Part shown: positions 1 through 13,600 of the stretch, in pieces | Layout: every line of letters starts with the position of its first letter | Numbering within the stretch: the stretch's first letter is position 1 | Assembly (NCBI GenBank): GCA_963971305.1 | Contig: OZ020307.1 | Location: forward strand, 2,245,501 to 2,309,500 | Direction of reading: 5' to 3' | DNA: 64,000 bases | From: Arcuatula senhousia | Lineage: Eukaryota; Mollusca; Bivalvia; Mytilida; Mytilidae | Made by a program: the position numbers and the translations under genes | The notes under the pieces: model-generated | The model's database searches: none | What the model was told of the DNA's origin: nothing | The model's input: only the letters and a program-made list of their open reading frames with translations

Positions 1-1145
1 CCATCGGTACGTTACAATACTATACAGGCTGCAGGGATCATTTATATCATCGGTAAGTTACAATACTATACAGGCTGCAGGGATCATTTATACCATCGGT
101 AAGTTACAAACTATACAGACTGCAGAGATCATTTATACCATCGGTAAGTTACAATACTATACAGGCTGCAGGGATAATTTATATCATCGGTAAGTTACAA
201 TACTATACAGGCTGCAGGGGTCATTTATACCATCGGTAAGTTACAATACTATACAGGCTGCAGGGATCATTTATACCATCGGTACGTTACAATACTATAC
301 AGGCTGCAGGGATCATTTATATCATCGGTAAGTTACAATACTATACAGGCTGCAGGGATCATTTATACCATCGGTACGTTACAATACTATACAGGCTGCA
401 GGGATCATTTATATCAACGGTAAGTTACAATACTATACAGGCTGCAGGGATCATTTATACCATCGGTAAGTTACAATACTATACAGGCTGCAGGGATCAT
501 TTATACCATCGGTAAGTTACAATACTATACAGGCTGCAGGGATCATTTATATCATCGGTAAGTTACAATACTATACAGACTGCAGAGATCATTTATATCA
601 TCGGTAAGTTATAATATTATACAAGCTGCAGGGATCATTTATACCATCGGTACGTTACAATACTATACAGACTGCAGAGATCATTTACACCATCGGTACG
701 TTACAGTACAATACAGGCTGCAGGGATCATTTACACCATCGGTAAGTTACAATACTATACAGGCTGCAGGGGTCATTTATACCATCGGTAAGTTACAATA
801 CTATACAGGCTGCAGGGATCATTTATACCATCGGTACGTTACAATACTATACAGGCTGCAGGGATCATTTATACCATCGGTAAGTTACAATACTATACAG
901 GCTGCAGAGATCATTTATACCATCGGTAAGTTATAATACTATACAGGCTGCAGGGATCATTTATACCATCGGTAAGTTACAATACTATACAGGCTGCAGA
1001 GATCATTTATACCATCGGTAAGTTATAATACTATATAGGCTGCAGAGATCATTTATACCATCGGTACGTTACAATACTATATAGGCTGCAGGGATCATTT
1101 ATACCATCGGTGAGTTACATTACTATACAGGCTGCAGGGATCATT
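1..1145 (+). repeat. 46-bp minisatellite made of the end of transporter exon A2 plus its splice donor
   Basis: About 25 copies of a 46-bp unit begin at the window edge and end abruptly at 1145. Each unit reads acceptor-like ACAG, then GCTGCAGGGATCATTTATAC, then CATCG followed by GTAAGTT. In the + frame the exon-like part translates as YNTIQAAGIIYTIG. This matches YNTILGSGLLYILG, which ends exon B2 of the neighbouring paralogue at 36879. The unit is therefore the 3' end of gene A exon 2 with its donor, amplified in tandem. Variants include GTACGTT in place of GTAAGTT, TATATC in place of TATACC, and AGAGATC. The authentic upstream part of the exon is left of the window. The next coding exon (1695) follows about 550 bp downstream. 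Confidence 0.9.
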
Positions 1146-1514
1146 GTTTGGTTAAGTGAAGTAAATCTGTAACCAACACTTCTTAATTTAAAATTTGTGA
1201 TTGGTATTTTCAATCACTTTAACAATACCTACTTTAATGCAGGTTACATTTTACCTTAAACTTTTGTACTTGGTATGTTTCATTTGAACAGTACTTACTT
1301 ATGCAGATTTCTTTTTACCTTTGTTCTCTATACTATTTCAAAAGGAGATGCCTTTATAATCAAACTAAGATTGGTGGCTTTGTTCTGTACATATTAAGGA
1401 TGCACTTTAGGTGCAATGAATATTTGTCTGAAACAGCAGGGTTCTTACTTAGTATAATTAAGGCATTGTCTTGTTGGGAGCACAGCATAATTATTCAATT
1501 GGCTTCATTTAAAA

Positions 1515-1518
<4 letters not shown>

Positions 1519-1554
<36 letters not shown>
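1519..1554 (+). repeat. (GA)n microsatellite
   Basis: An uninterrupted GA dinucleotide run of about 35 bp lies between the minisatellite and exon 1695. An open frame across it is low-complexity (RERERE) and has no other support as a gene. Confidence 0.9.
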
Positions 1555-1559
<5 letters not shown>

Positions 1560-1694
1560 GCGAAGAAGTACTTTTTAAACTGGATAATCATAGATGCTTC
1601 TTTCAAATTTTATGTTGGCATTTTAAAAAAATCATTTCTTTGCTTCCCTTGGTGCTGATATTATTTTCCCGTCTCTTACATTGATTGTTTACAG

Positions 1695-4600
1695 GTCTTT
1701 TATTTCTCTGTGCTTCTGCTGCCGACTACCAAGACTGGTTCTTTATTAAAGTTTCTGTGGTATGTATCCTATATAGTTATATTTTTTGTTTTGTTTTCTG
1801 GTCTTACCTCTGTATAGAATATTGTATACATGTAATAATATAAGTTTTTTTTTACACCAATTTAGTTGTGATTTACTTTATCGGTGGCGGCTGTAACTTT
1901 TAGGTCATCACGGGTGATCTTAAGATAATTGAAAATGATTTATTACGTAATGTGGTTTCCCATGGACCTAAATTCAGGGAACCGCAACGTATAAATTGGA
2001 ATCATAACTTTAAGATCATCATGGACGCTGTGGAGGACTATGCTTGAGCCTGGATAAAGAGGGAAAAGGACCAAGAACCTGAGCTTGAATCACTGTCGGA
2101 CTGGGTAAGGACTATCCGATCTCTTGTGCGAAGCCGAATAGACAAACTTCGCAAATGTGTGAACCCCCGGCCTTCTTCTGTATTTAGAGATCGTGAAGCT
2201 CTCAATTGTCTCTCTTCCTTACATGACAGGTATGTTGTCACGCCAGCAGACAAGGCTTCCAATAATATAGTTTTTGTATGTAAAGCACATTATTACAATT
2301 GTCTAATAAAAGAACTAGGCATTGATGGTAATACTTCCGCTAGTGCTACATACACACGGACTACATTTAACAAAGATGAAATCATAGCCAACCATAGCTC
2401 TTTTATGTCCTCATTCAATATTCCAATGAAAGAGGAACATAAAGAGTTACCATATTTGTACTGGATACCTAAACTTCACAAAAATCCGTACAAAGAAAGG
2501 TATATAGCTGGATCTTCATCATGTTCAACTACAGAGCTGTCCGTTCATTTAACTAAAATCTTGTCTGCTGTCAAAGAAGGTCAACAAGCATACTGCGACA
2601 CTATTTATAATCGTAGTGGAATTAACCATATGTGGATTTTGAAAAACTCAAAAGATTTGTTAGATCATTTTAAATCTAGATCATTTTCTGAGGTTCACTC
2701 TTTGAAAACGTTCGATTTTTCAACTTTATACACTACCTTGCCACACGAAAAACTAAAATGTCGCCTGAAAAAACTTCTCGAAAAAGCCTTTTCAAACTCA
2801 AGGAATTTTGTTGTTTTGGGTTATAATTCTACATTCTTTTCCAAAACATCTTTCAAAGATAAAATTTGTTACACACTGGAACAAGTTTGCAGTATGCTTG
2901 ATTTCCTCATTGACAACATATTTGTCACCTTCGGAGGAGAGATTTTTCAACAACAAATCGGCATTCCAATGGGCACAAACTGTGCTCCTCTCCTCGCCGA
3001 TTTGTTTTTATACTCTTACGAGACTGAATTTCTTCAGGGACTCGTAAAGAACAAGAAGATGAAAGAGGCAAGGTCATTTAATCTTACATTCAGATATATT
3101 GATGATGTCCTTTCTATCAATAACACTTCATTTGGTATTTGGATTCCTTCAATATATCCTCCGGAATTGGAGATTAAAGAGACCACAGAATCTAATTGCT
3201 TCACGTCTTTCTTGGATTTGCACCTCGAATTTGACCCAGGTGGTCATCTCAGTACAAAAATTTACGATAAACGAGACGATTTTAATTTTCAAATTATTAA
3301 TTTTCCTAATCTTCAGAGCAATATACCTACTTCTCCTGCTTACGGTGTTTATATTTCTCAACTTATTCGATATGCCAGAGCTTGCACACATTTTACAGAT
3401 TTTTTGATCAGACACCGGTTTCTTCGTGACCGACTTTTGAAGCAGGGCTATAAGAAAATACGTCTCATACGATCACTAAAAAAATTCTTTCTTCGTTATC
3501 AGCCACTAGTAGAAAAGTTCAAAATTGAGTTAAAAGATATGATAGTTAATTGTTTTAATTAGTGTTTGACTGGTCTGCTGTACTGAGATGATCACCTCAA
3601 TATCCTTATTGTGTCTCACAACTATGTTGTGTTCTATGGTCATTACCGGATCCTAAGATCGCAATGGAAGAGGGAGGTTTGGCGCCATAAAACCTGGTTT
3701 AACCCACCATTTCGTTTGAAGTGCCTGTACCAAGTCAGGACCATTGCGATCCACCAGTTCTCCGGTATGACTGATTCGTTTTTGTCATTTTCTCTGGACT
3801 ATGAGATTGATCATTCAAGTTCGGTAGTTTTGTTATTACCTTTATTTTAAAGCTTTATGGGTACCTCCATATCTCAAGAAACTATTAGTTCCTAGATTGG
3901 TGAAACTTGGTATGAATATGCACCAGCAATAGCTTAGCACAGTTGCATCCCCATATTTTGACCTTGACATTAATTTTCAGGTTGAGTGACTTTGACAATT
4001 TTCAACACATATAAAAGATATGTTACAGTTTTATAAGCACCTCAATATATCAAGGATTGATGAAAAATTGAATGCATATTCACCGGTAGTAGCGTACCCA
4101 TCTTATGATCTTGGCCTTGGTTTAGTGATTTCGACATTTTTCAATAAATAACAAATTATAGTAACGTTTTTATGAGCAAGAACTATACTTGGCGGAAGTT
4201 TATTTAACTTTCTCAGGGCTGAGACTATTACATCAGCATCCTCATCTTCTTACCTTGACCTTGGATTACAGATGAGTAACTTTGATAGCTTTTATTTTAC
4301 TCCACACAACGAAGTTGCGAAGGGTATAATATTTTTGACTGGTCTGTCAGTAAGTAAGTCAGTCAGTCCGTTTGTCCGTGATCATAATTTTGGTAACAGA
4401 TTTCACATCTTTTATGAAGCGTAGGCTTTTGATATTTCGAATGTACCTTCAGGTAGGGATCCCATTTGGTGGGATTCGTTTTCAGGTCTGTCGATCATTT
4501 ACTTCCTGTTTAAAGAGTCGACTTAGACTTTTTTCACTCAATTTTCAAGGTTGAAAATTTTCGTTACAGATTTCTCAGCAACTATTAATTTTAGACTTTT

Positions 4601-7600
4601 TAGCTACAGGTAGGGTCTAATAAGGTGGGATTTGTTTTCTACTTCATGTTTAACGAGAGGACTTGGAAAGAAAAAAGCTCTAAAGCCCTAGTCACACTGT
4701 CACGTTTCGGCATCCCGTTTTACTACGTTTCTGAAACGTAGTGAAACGGCTATAAACGTAACGATACGTACCGACACGTAGTTTAAACCGGGTACATACG
4801 TAGAGATACCTGGACGCAAACGTGGGGTGCCCCGTTTGTATCGTTTGCACGACACAAACGTGGCGAAACGCGACTAAAAAATAAACGTAGCAGATACGTG
4901 GTAGAACGTAGTAAAACGTCGTTAAAACGTGTTAAACCCTAGTGAAAGCGGAACGAAAACCTAGTAAAACGTAGCGGAATGCCCACCACCAGGTTTTACT
5001 ACGATTTCCTAGGTAGTTACTACGTTTCACGAGGTTTTATGAGGTTGTTGTACGTTTTATACGTTTAATGTTACGTTTCGCTAGGTTTTTTCACGTTTTA
5101 TCACGTTTGAGTACGTATAATCACGTTTTATTACGCTTACTCTTTCATTTCGCCTATTTTGGCACCCTTGTTTTGTGAAAAATCTTCATTTAAATCACAT
5201 TAAAAGAAAAAAAAGAACTATGAAAATGGTAAATTACGGGATGTTGCTGTTTTAGCATACGCATATTCTGCAAGATAAGGCTGTTGTTGTTTCAATACAA
5301 CCAGAGGATAAGAAAAACGCGTTTGATTTTGGTGAGACATTAATTTGGAAAAGTAGGAGATCCTAGTTCGGCATATACGAACAAGTTGGCCTATTTCTTG
5401 CACTTGTACTCATCGCAGCGATTTGAAATAGTACTCTGCGTGAAAGTCTTAAAGCTGTGTAATATAAACAATTTGTAACAAGTATTTTGTAAGCTAATGC
5501 GCACTAGTGATATCCCGCTTCTGTTCAAAACTTTAGTATTCTGTTAACAGAAAGTAGAAGATCTAGGAATATAAAATAGATATACACCCTATTATACCAT
5601 ATGATAAGATTGAAGGCGAAATATAAAACCTCTACGACCTATAGTTGAACAACTGTGATAGGATTTTTGCATCCATGTTCAATATGTGTAAAACCAGTTT
5701 AGCTAGGAACCTAAAATTATTATGCACCATTTGTTACTACAGTAAATGCAAAATATCATATCTATTATATTTTGAAAGCAGTTGGAAAACTGAAACAAAA
5801 TTGTATTTCACAGACAGACGAACGGACTGACAATGGTAATATACTATACCATTAGTGATCATATTTGTCTTTGGAGCAAAGATATAATATAAATGTACTA
5901 AAATATGAATAAAATCACAACTTACTTTCTGAATATATATTTTTTTTGGAGAAAATTATGCGGTTTTCGCGGATAATTCTTCACTGCGTAGTGGCACGTG
6001 GTAAAACGTAGTAAAACGTAGTACATACCTAGCAAAACCGCATCAATACGTACTAAAACGTAAGATATACCTTGTAAAACGTAACAAATCCTAGTAATAC
6101 CCGACGAAACGTACCACACACGTAGCAAAACGTGGTAAAACTTAATGAAACGGCTAATGTTAAACCTTGCAATACCTAGTAAAACGTAGTAAAACGTGAG
6201 GAAACCTTGTAAAACGTAGCATATACCTAGTTAAACGTGAAGACCGAAAACTTTGACAATAAATTACATTAAAACGTGACGTTTTAAAACGTAGTGAAAC
6301 GGGGAAGCCGATACGTGACAGTGTGACTGGGGCTTTACTTTTTTATTTCTAACTTAATATAGAAAATCTCTGTCCATAATGTGGACGCGTGCGGTATGTG
6401 CAAGAGCTATGAATGCATATATAGTGAAATAACTAAGACTTCTCATTGTGCCGACAGATAAGACATACTTTATTGTTAACTATTGTTGTAAGCTAACCTT
6501 AATATATGAAGTGGATTTTTTTTTTGGTTTTCGCAGGAGCAGCGCAGATACCTATTTTATACCTCGTTAGTCCTTATAACGATTGGAGCGGGAGGAATAA
6601 GATGTATAATCGCACCTCTTGGGGCTCAACAAGTTGAAGGACACGGTGAACATTGTATCAGTACATTTTTTAATTGGTACGGAATCTTAGATAAAAAGAA
6701 AATAAGAAGAAATAAAAGCTTCAAAATCTTAACACACAATGTTATAAGTTAACGTTTAATCATATTTCATTTGTCAAAATATGCAAAATGGATTGGACAC
6801 AAGTAGATCATACTTATGAAGTCTTCTTCGGCATAACATTGTTAAACAATACAATGAATATACAATTTGAAGATAGATAGATTGATAGATAGATTTTTAT
6901 TTAGACATAATATCATACATAACAATATACAGCACACACATATATACATATACACGACATTTGTCAAGACATACATTAGAGACATAAAACATAAAATCTT
7001 AGAAATCTTAAAGTAGATTTTTTAAAGAAATTTGTATATATAATTATGTATATTATACTTGCATTGATATTATATCAGGGATAACCCATGAAAGCCAGAC
7101 AGCTTATTTCCAATGGGGTCCACATGTAGTAAATAACATAATATATAAAACAGAAAATAACAAAAATAAGATGATAGCACGAGTTCATTAGTATTTCTAA
7201 AAGTCAACAAGGATAGGTAGTTGCATCTTGAAAAAAAATAAAGCAAAGCAATGTAGTAAAATCAAGTGCTAAATTCACATTGGTACTCAGACCTCAGCTT
7301 TTCAAATAAAAATTATTTTATGCCCTTTTTAAATGCATCATGATTTTGAATAATTTTTTAGTCATTTGGCAAACTATTCCAATCTTTAATGGAGTTATAG
7401 TAAAACGTATTTGTTGCCATGCCCTGAACAGGTGGTACAAAGAAGTTATGTTGGCTGGATCTTGTGTTATATGAGTGACAGTCTCTTAATTTGGTAAATT
7501 TATATTTCATATAAGGTGGGCATTTATTGATAAATTTATATTTCATATAAGGTGGGCATTTATTGAACATAATTTTATGAACATGATTTAATCGCAACTG

Positions 7601-10600
7601 CCGTACCCTGTTTTCTACATTTAAAAAACAATCTCATTAAAAACTGCATGGATATTTAATGCTCGATCGAAAATCTAAACTTTTGATAAAACGAATGATC
7701 TTATTTTGTGCCACCTGAAGTCTGTTCTTCAGTGTTTTGTTTAAGCCAGAAAACCAAGATGAACAAGCATAGTCAAAATGACACTGGATTAGGGCCATGC
7801 ATAAAGTTTTTCTTGCATTTTCTGAAAGATACTTCTTGTATCTGTATAAAAAACTAAGTCTTGCATTGATTTTACTAATGATGTTATTTACAATTATCTC
7901 TCCAGATGTAAATTGGTCAATATTAAGACCTAAGTATTTCACACTATTTTGGCCTAGAATTGTATGACCATTACATGTAATTTTAAAATCTTTTACTTTT
8001 TTCAATTTTCTTTTCGAGCCGAATATTATACATTCAGTTTTTCCAAGATGGAGAGATAATTTAATGTCCACCAACCACTCACTGCATGATTTAAGTTCAT
8101 TACCAAGTCTAAATGATATGATATCTGGGTCTCTATGTGAAAATAATAAAGTGCTATCATCAGCATATAAAAGCAATTTACAATCAGAACTAATACTTGT
8201 ATTCATGTCATTCAAATAGCATAAAAATAAAAGAGGTCCCAAAATACTTCCTTGTGGGACGCCACATTTTACTTTTGAAAAATTTGACACAATACCATTT
8301 ATGCCAACTTTCTGTTTCCTATTGGTCAAATATGATTCAAACCATTTAATAGAATTAATGCCCATAAGTTTAAGTTTTTTACATAGTATGCTATGGTCGA
8401 CAGTGTCGAACGCCTTTTGCAAATCTAACTTGACCATGCCTGTATAGAGACCTTTTGCTGTTTGGTCTTTAATGTGATCTATAAGATGGATTAGACAAGT
8501 ATCAGTGGAATATTTGGATCTGAAACCTGACTGAAGTTGATAAAGTAAATTATTTTTTGCTAGATAATTTTCCAATTGATTATACACCGCCTTTTCGAGG
8601 ATTTTAAAGACAACAGCCAAAATGCTCACAGGTCGGTAGTTTCCGACTTCAAGCCTGCTACTTTTTTTTGTAAATTGGACAAACTCTGGCAGATTTTAAT
8701 TCTTCTGGAACTATTCCACTGGTAATTGACAAGTTAATTATATAAGTAATTTGTTTGGTAAGAGCGGTTGCACCATCTTTTAAAAATCTAGATGGGAAGA
8801 TGCATGCAAGTTATATTTAAAAATATCAAAACAAAAGAGAAGTAAAATTGCTAAATGAGAAGGAAAAAAAAAAGACTTTCTAAACACTTAATTCAGGGTT
8901 CCGCTTAACATGATTTTATTTTGCTCGTCATTTGACCCTGCGGGTTCCACTCTATTGTAGACAGTATTGCTCCATCAATTGAATTTTTGCGCCTATTCCC
9001 AAATCGCAGGTTACATAAAAAAAATATCAACGATAAATCGATATTCCATTACGCAAGATATCATGATTTAAAAGATAAAATAATATACATGTATATCATA
9101 ATGTTGATATACCAACACATAAGTCTCCCTAAATCATCTTAAATAGTATTCCATTCAAATCAGTACCTCAAAATATGCTTTGAATAGAAATAGTGAGATG
9201 TGGAATAAGTGTACGCGGAACAGCTCGCATTTAGAAAAAAACGTAATGGAAAAACGCCAGCAGCCTTCAACGAGACCAATAGGCACTGCTCGCCGTTCTG
9301 CAACCAGCTTAATTTTGGTAAACAAAAAATGCATATAATTCAAATACAGTCAAATTTGAAGTCAAATTTTATTGAAATAGAACTAAGTTCATTTGGGAGG
9401 GAGTATTTTTTTTAAATTCAAAGGTAGATTGCTCACCTCTGAGTGACACCCATACCACCTCAGCAAATTTCGTCATGATTGGCCAAAGCGTTTTTCCATT
9501 ATCAGAGAGTTCACGATCAAATAAGGAAAACAAATAAGAACCTATACAAAAAATGTTAGTCCCCAAAACTTTGTTTTGGTCGACTTAATAATAAACCCAA
9601 GTTTATAAACTTTTAAATCATAAGCGACTTGTAACAGATATTAAGTCACAATTGTTATTCTCCTAGGTTTATTAATTATTTCCTTAATAATATTTACATT
9701 ATTAATACAAGAGGCTCTCAGGAGCCTAAATAGCTCACCTGGTCTTGATGTCAACCCTATAGTTTGTAGAGCTAAATGAGCTGAACATTTAATCAAGCAA
9801 CAGTTTTTTCTTTATCTACTATAGTTTATCATTCTATATGCCAAAAACACGAAAAACCGTTATTTTATGGGCCGTAACCCCTATAAGGGGTCATCTGACA
9901 ACTTCAACCCTATGGAGACTTTTGTAGAGCTTTATGCGCTGAACATTTAAGCAAGCAACAGCTTTTCTCTATCTGCTATAGTTTTCATTCTAAAGACCAA
10001 AAACATGAAAAAAGGTTATTTTAGGGGCTGTAACCCCTATTAAGGGTCATCTGACAACTTCAATCCTATTGAGACTTTTGTAGAGCTAAATAAACTGAAC
10101 GTTTAAGCAAGCAACAGCTTTTCTCTATCTGCTATAGTTTTCATTCTATAGGCCAAAAACATGAAAAAGGTTATTTTAGGGGCCGTAACCCCTATAAGGG
10201 GTCATCTGACAACTTCGACCCTATGGAGACTTTTGTACAGCTAAATGAGCTGAACATTTAAGCAAGCAACAGCTTCTCTCTATCTGCAATAGTTTTCTTT
10301 CTATAGGCCAAAAACATGAAAAAACATCATTTTAGGGGCCGTAACCCCTATAATGGGTCATCTGACAACTTCGACCCTATGGAGACTTTTGTACAGCTAA
10401 ATGAGCTGAACATTTAAGCAAGCAACAGCTTCTCTCTATCTGCAAAAGTTTTCATTCAATAGGCCAAAAACATGAAAAAACATTATTTCAGGGGCCGTAA
10501 CCCCTATAAGGAGTCATCTGACAACTTCGACCCTATGGAGACTTTTGTAGAGCTAAATGAGCTGAACATTTAAGCAAGCAACAGCTTTTCTCTATCTGCA

Positions 10601-13600
10601 ATAGTTTTCATACTATAGGGCAAAAACATGAAAAAACGCTATTTTTCACCTTTAAGGGTCTGTAACCCCTATTAGGGGTCATCTGACAACTTGGACCAAA
10701 TGGAGACTTTTGTAGAGCTTTTAATGCTGAAGCAGTAGGGTAGCATCAGATTTCATCTATCTCTTATACTTTTTGATTTACAAGCCAAAAACAGTAGTCT
10801 GACCCCCCTGGTCTATTTTTAGCAACGGCGGCCATGTTTTTCGACGAATCAAAAATCCCCACATCAGTTCTGTGGGGGATACCCTAAGGTACCATCAGAC
10901 CAAATTTGGTTCGAATCTGTTCAGCCGTTTCAGAGGAGAAGAAGTTTGAAGAAAAGTTAACGACGACGGACGACGACGACGGACGCCAAGTGATGGCAAT
11001 AGCTCACATGGCCTTTGGCCAGGTGAACTAAAAAAGGGAAGCGCATTTTATCAAGTTTTTTTAATGCGATCCAATGAATGAGAATTTACTATACACAGGG
11101 AAATATTGCTCACGTGAAATCAGTATTAACGTGAGCAATATTCATGTGAATTACTAGTATCTTTTGTCTGTAACAGGAAATAAACAAATAAAGTTTGATA
11201 GAAAAAGCATTGAAAGCAAGGACGAGAATATTTTATCGGATTTTGCTTTTGCACAGTATTCAAAATAATGGTTTGTCATCAAAGTTAATAAAGTTAGATT
11301 CATACTCTAGATATAGAGTGAAATTTTTTTTCTGCTTAAAACACCGGGTAGATTTGAACAAACGAAGCTACAAGACTACTATGTATGAGAATAATATTCT
11401 ATCCTTTGTAATTATTTTTCACTCTAAGATACCTTTATCAACAGAGTACAATAAAAGTGTATATGTGCAAGTAAATTTAAATAAATAGTATTATAGTATC
11501 TACTGAGAGGTTGCTTACAAAATTACAATGTTTTTAGGTTCTATTGGTTGATAAATATCGGAGCTGCCATCGCTGAATGTGGGGTGGGAAGCATTCAGCA
11601 AAAGTTTGGCTTTGTTTACGGTTTCTTCATCCCTTTGGCTGCTATGGTGATAAGTCAAATGGGTTTTATGGCTGGAAAAAATAGATATAAAGTAATTAAT
11701 GAAGAAGGTATGTAAACTTATACAGTAAGACTGGGAATAGTTTGTTTCGGTTACGAATGCACACAAAAAAAAAACAACAAGCAAGTGTTTTGTACTCGGG
11801 TAAAAATGAACCTTACTTTACGATTTCAAATCCTTTTTAAATAATAAAGACAAATATATTAGATCCAGTCTTATTCTCAATGGTTTGGTTAGGGTTTTCT
11901 GGTTTTCTTTGGACCCTAGAAAATATATTCTAATACATATTATTCTAGATATCGAAGAGAGTGATTACAACTAAGCGTTAAATACCTGCACAAAGACTTG
12001 TTCGTGGCATTTTGATCGGTCTTTAATAGTCTGGTATGATGTTGCCTTGTTAAGGTCTTTCCCTTCCACAGAAGGAAAGACCTTACTGTATACACGCGTT
12101 GCGCATTTGCGGGATTGCTCACTAATTTAGCCAAAAGAGGAGGAACTGGTAAAAAAACTGGTTCCAACATGCTAATGGACGAAGAAAGTAATTTCTTTAT
12201 TTCCGTCCAAGATTGATTTTTTATTGGTTGGAAACGTTGATGGTTGGTTTATTTGTCAGTTGCAAATGATTTTTACCCTATATGTTGAATAATTACAGAA
12301 GAATCGTTGATAGAAAATGCCGTTCCCTTTGTACCTTGTGTGAATGACGTCGTTTTCCTCCCCGTGACCCCTGATGACCTCGTCTAAATGACGAGTCAAA
12401 TCCGGAACGGATATATTGTGCAACCCTAGTATTTCTTATGATTATTATTATTTTTTTTTCTGCCGCAGATGTCAAAAAAGTGTCGCGACCTATCATTACG
12501 AAACTTAATACTATTAATCGACACTACCAGGGCTCGACTTGAGTCGGCCTGCGAAACTGGTCTATTTTTAGTAACGGAGTTATCTGCCCGGAACCCAAAA
12601 ACCTTGTCTGCAGATAAAGTCAGAAACCGTAACCGTTATCAAAAATCTGAAGCAGGGAAAATGTTGCTAGACTCATGGTCATGATTCGTCACGCAAAAAA
12701 TTGTTTTTCGATCAACTTCCTGGTTACGCGTTTTTGACCCGAAAAGTGTCACGACTCGTCAAAATTTTTTTCTCCAAAACGGTTTGTCCTAGAGACTTGG
12801 GACCTTCACCAATCATCCTAGGTGACATATGTTACATCTAAAAATGTCAAGGTCAAAGGTCAAATCCCAAGGTCAGAGGTCATGGTACACCTTGTCTGCA
12901 GTATAGCTCCGGCACCAACACTTTTGAGTTGGAGAATACATCAAAGCTTTAAATTATCCGTCTAAATTTTAAAATTTTCTAAACCCTAAGGTTCTTCCTA
13001 CCCCAGACATAGGTTGAATATCTTAGTAATAATTTGGTTCCCCAGTTTGGTATTTTTGGTTATACTGTTCTATGCTCTCCATGTTCATACAGTGTTTGGC
13101 ATTTTCAATATTTTTGGTAGAGCGCCTCTGATGAGTCTTGAATAGACGAAACGCGCGTCAGGCGTAGCAAAATTTATTGTCTGGAACTTTGTTGTCATTT
13201 GTATTTCGAACACACGTGAAGGTTAGCACTGCTGGTGGAGTTTAAATTCCCCGAGGTTAGCCCGCTCCGGCACCAACACTTTTGAGTTGGAGAATACATC
13301 AAAGCTTTAAATTATCCGTCTAAATTTTAAAATTTTCTAAACCCTAAGGTTCTTCCTACCCCAGACATAGGTTGAATATCTTAGTAATAATTTGGTTCCC
13401 CAGTTTGGTATTTTTGGTTATACTGTTCTATGCTCTTCATGTTCATACAGTGTTTGGCATTTTCAATATTTTTGGTAGAGCGCCTCTGATGAGTCTTGAA
13501 TAGACGAAACGCGCGTCAGGCGTAGCAAAATTTATTGTCTGGAACTTTGTTGTCATTTGTATTTCGAACACACGTGAAGGTTAGCACTGCTGGTGGAGTT

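Larger units (their letters stand above)
6872..8815 (-). mobile_element. 5'-truncated non-LTR (CR1/L2-like) retrotransposon
   Basis: On the minus strand, remnants of an RT ORF run from about 8800 down to 7358 with frame breaks, followed by about 480 bp of 3' UTR. The element ends in a short TCTATC microsatellite tail (6871-6896), a typical LINE 3' end. The 5' end is lost and only the RT-to-C-terminus part is present. Family is judged from RT motifs and the WNSLP C-terminus. It lies antisense in an intron of gene A. Confidence 0.75.

Noticed and set aside
1..1145. Possible riboswitch or regulatory repeat
   Set aside because: The unit is explained by exon coding sequence plus a splice donor homologous to exon B2.
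1301..1684. 127-aa open frame with RERERE run
   Set aside because: It is driven by a (GA)n microsatellite and has no family features. It overlaps only intron between the A2 array and exon 1695.
9155..9566. Overlapping 62-68 aa frames on both strands
   Set aside because: They lie in an interspersed repeat whose other copies do not keep the frames.
11195..11488. 97-aa + strand frame
   Set aside because: AT-rich composition, no recognisable motif, located just before exon 11538 in intron sequence.
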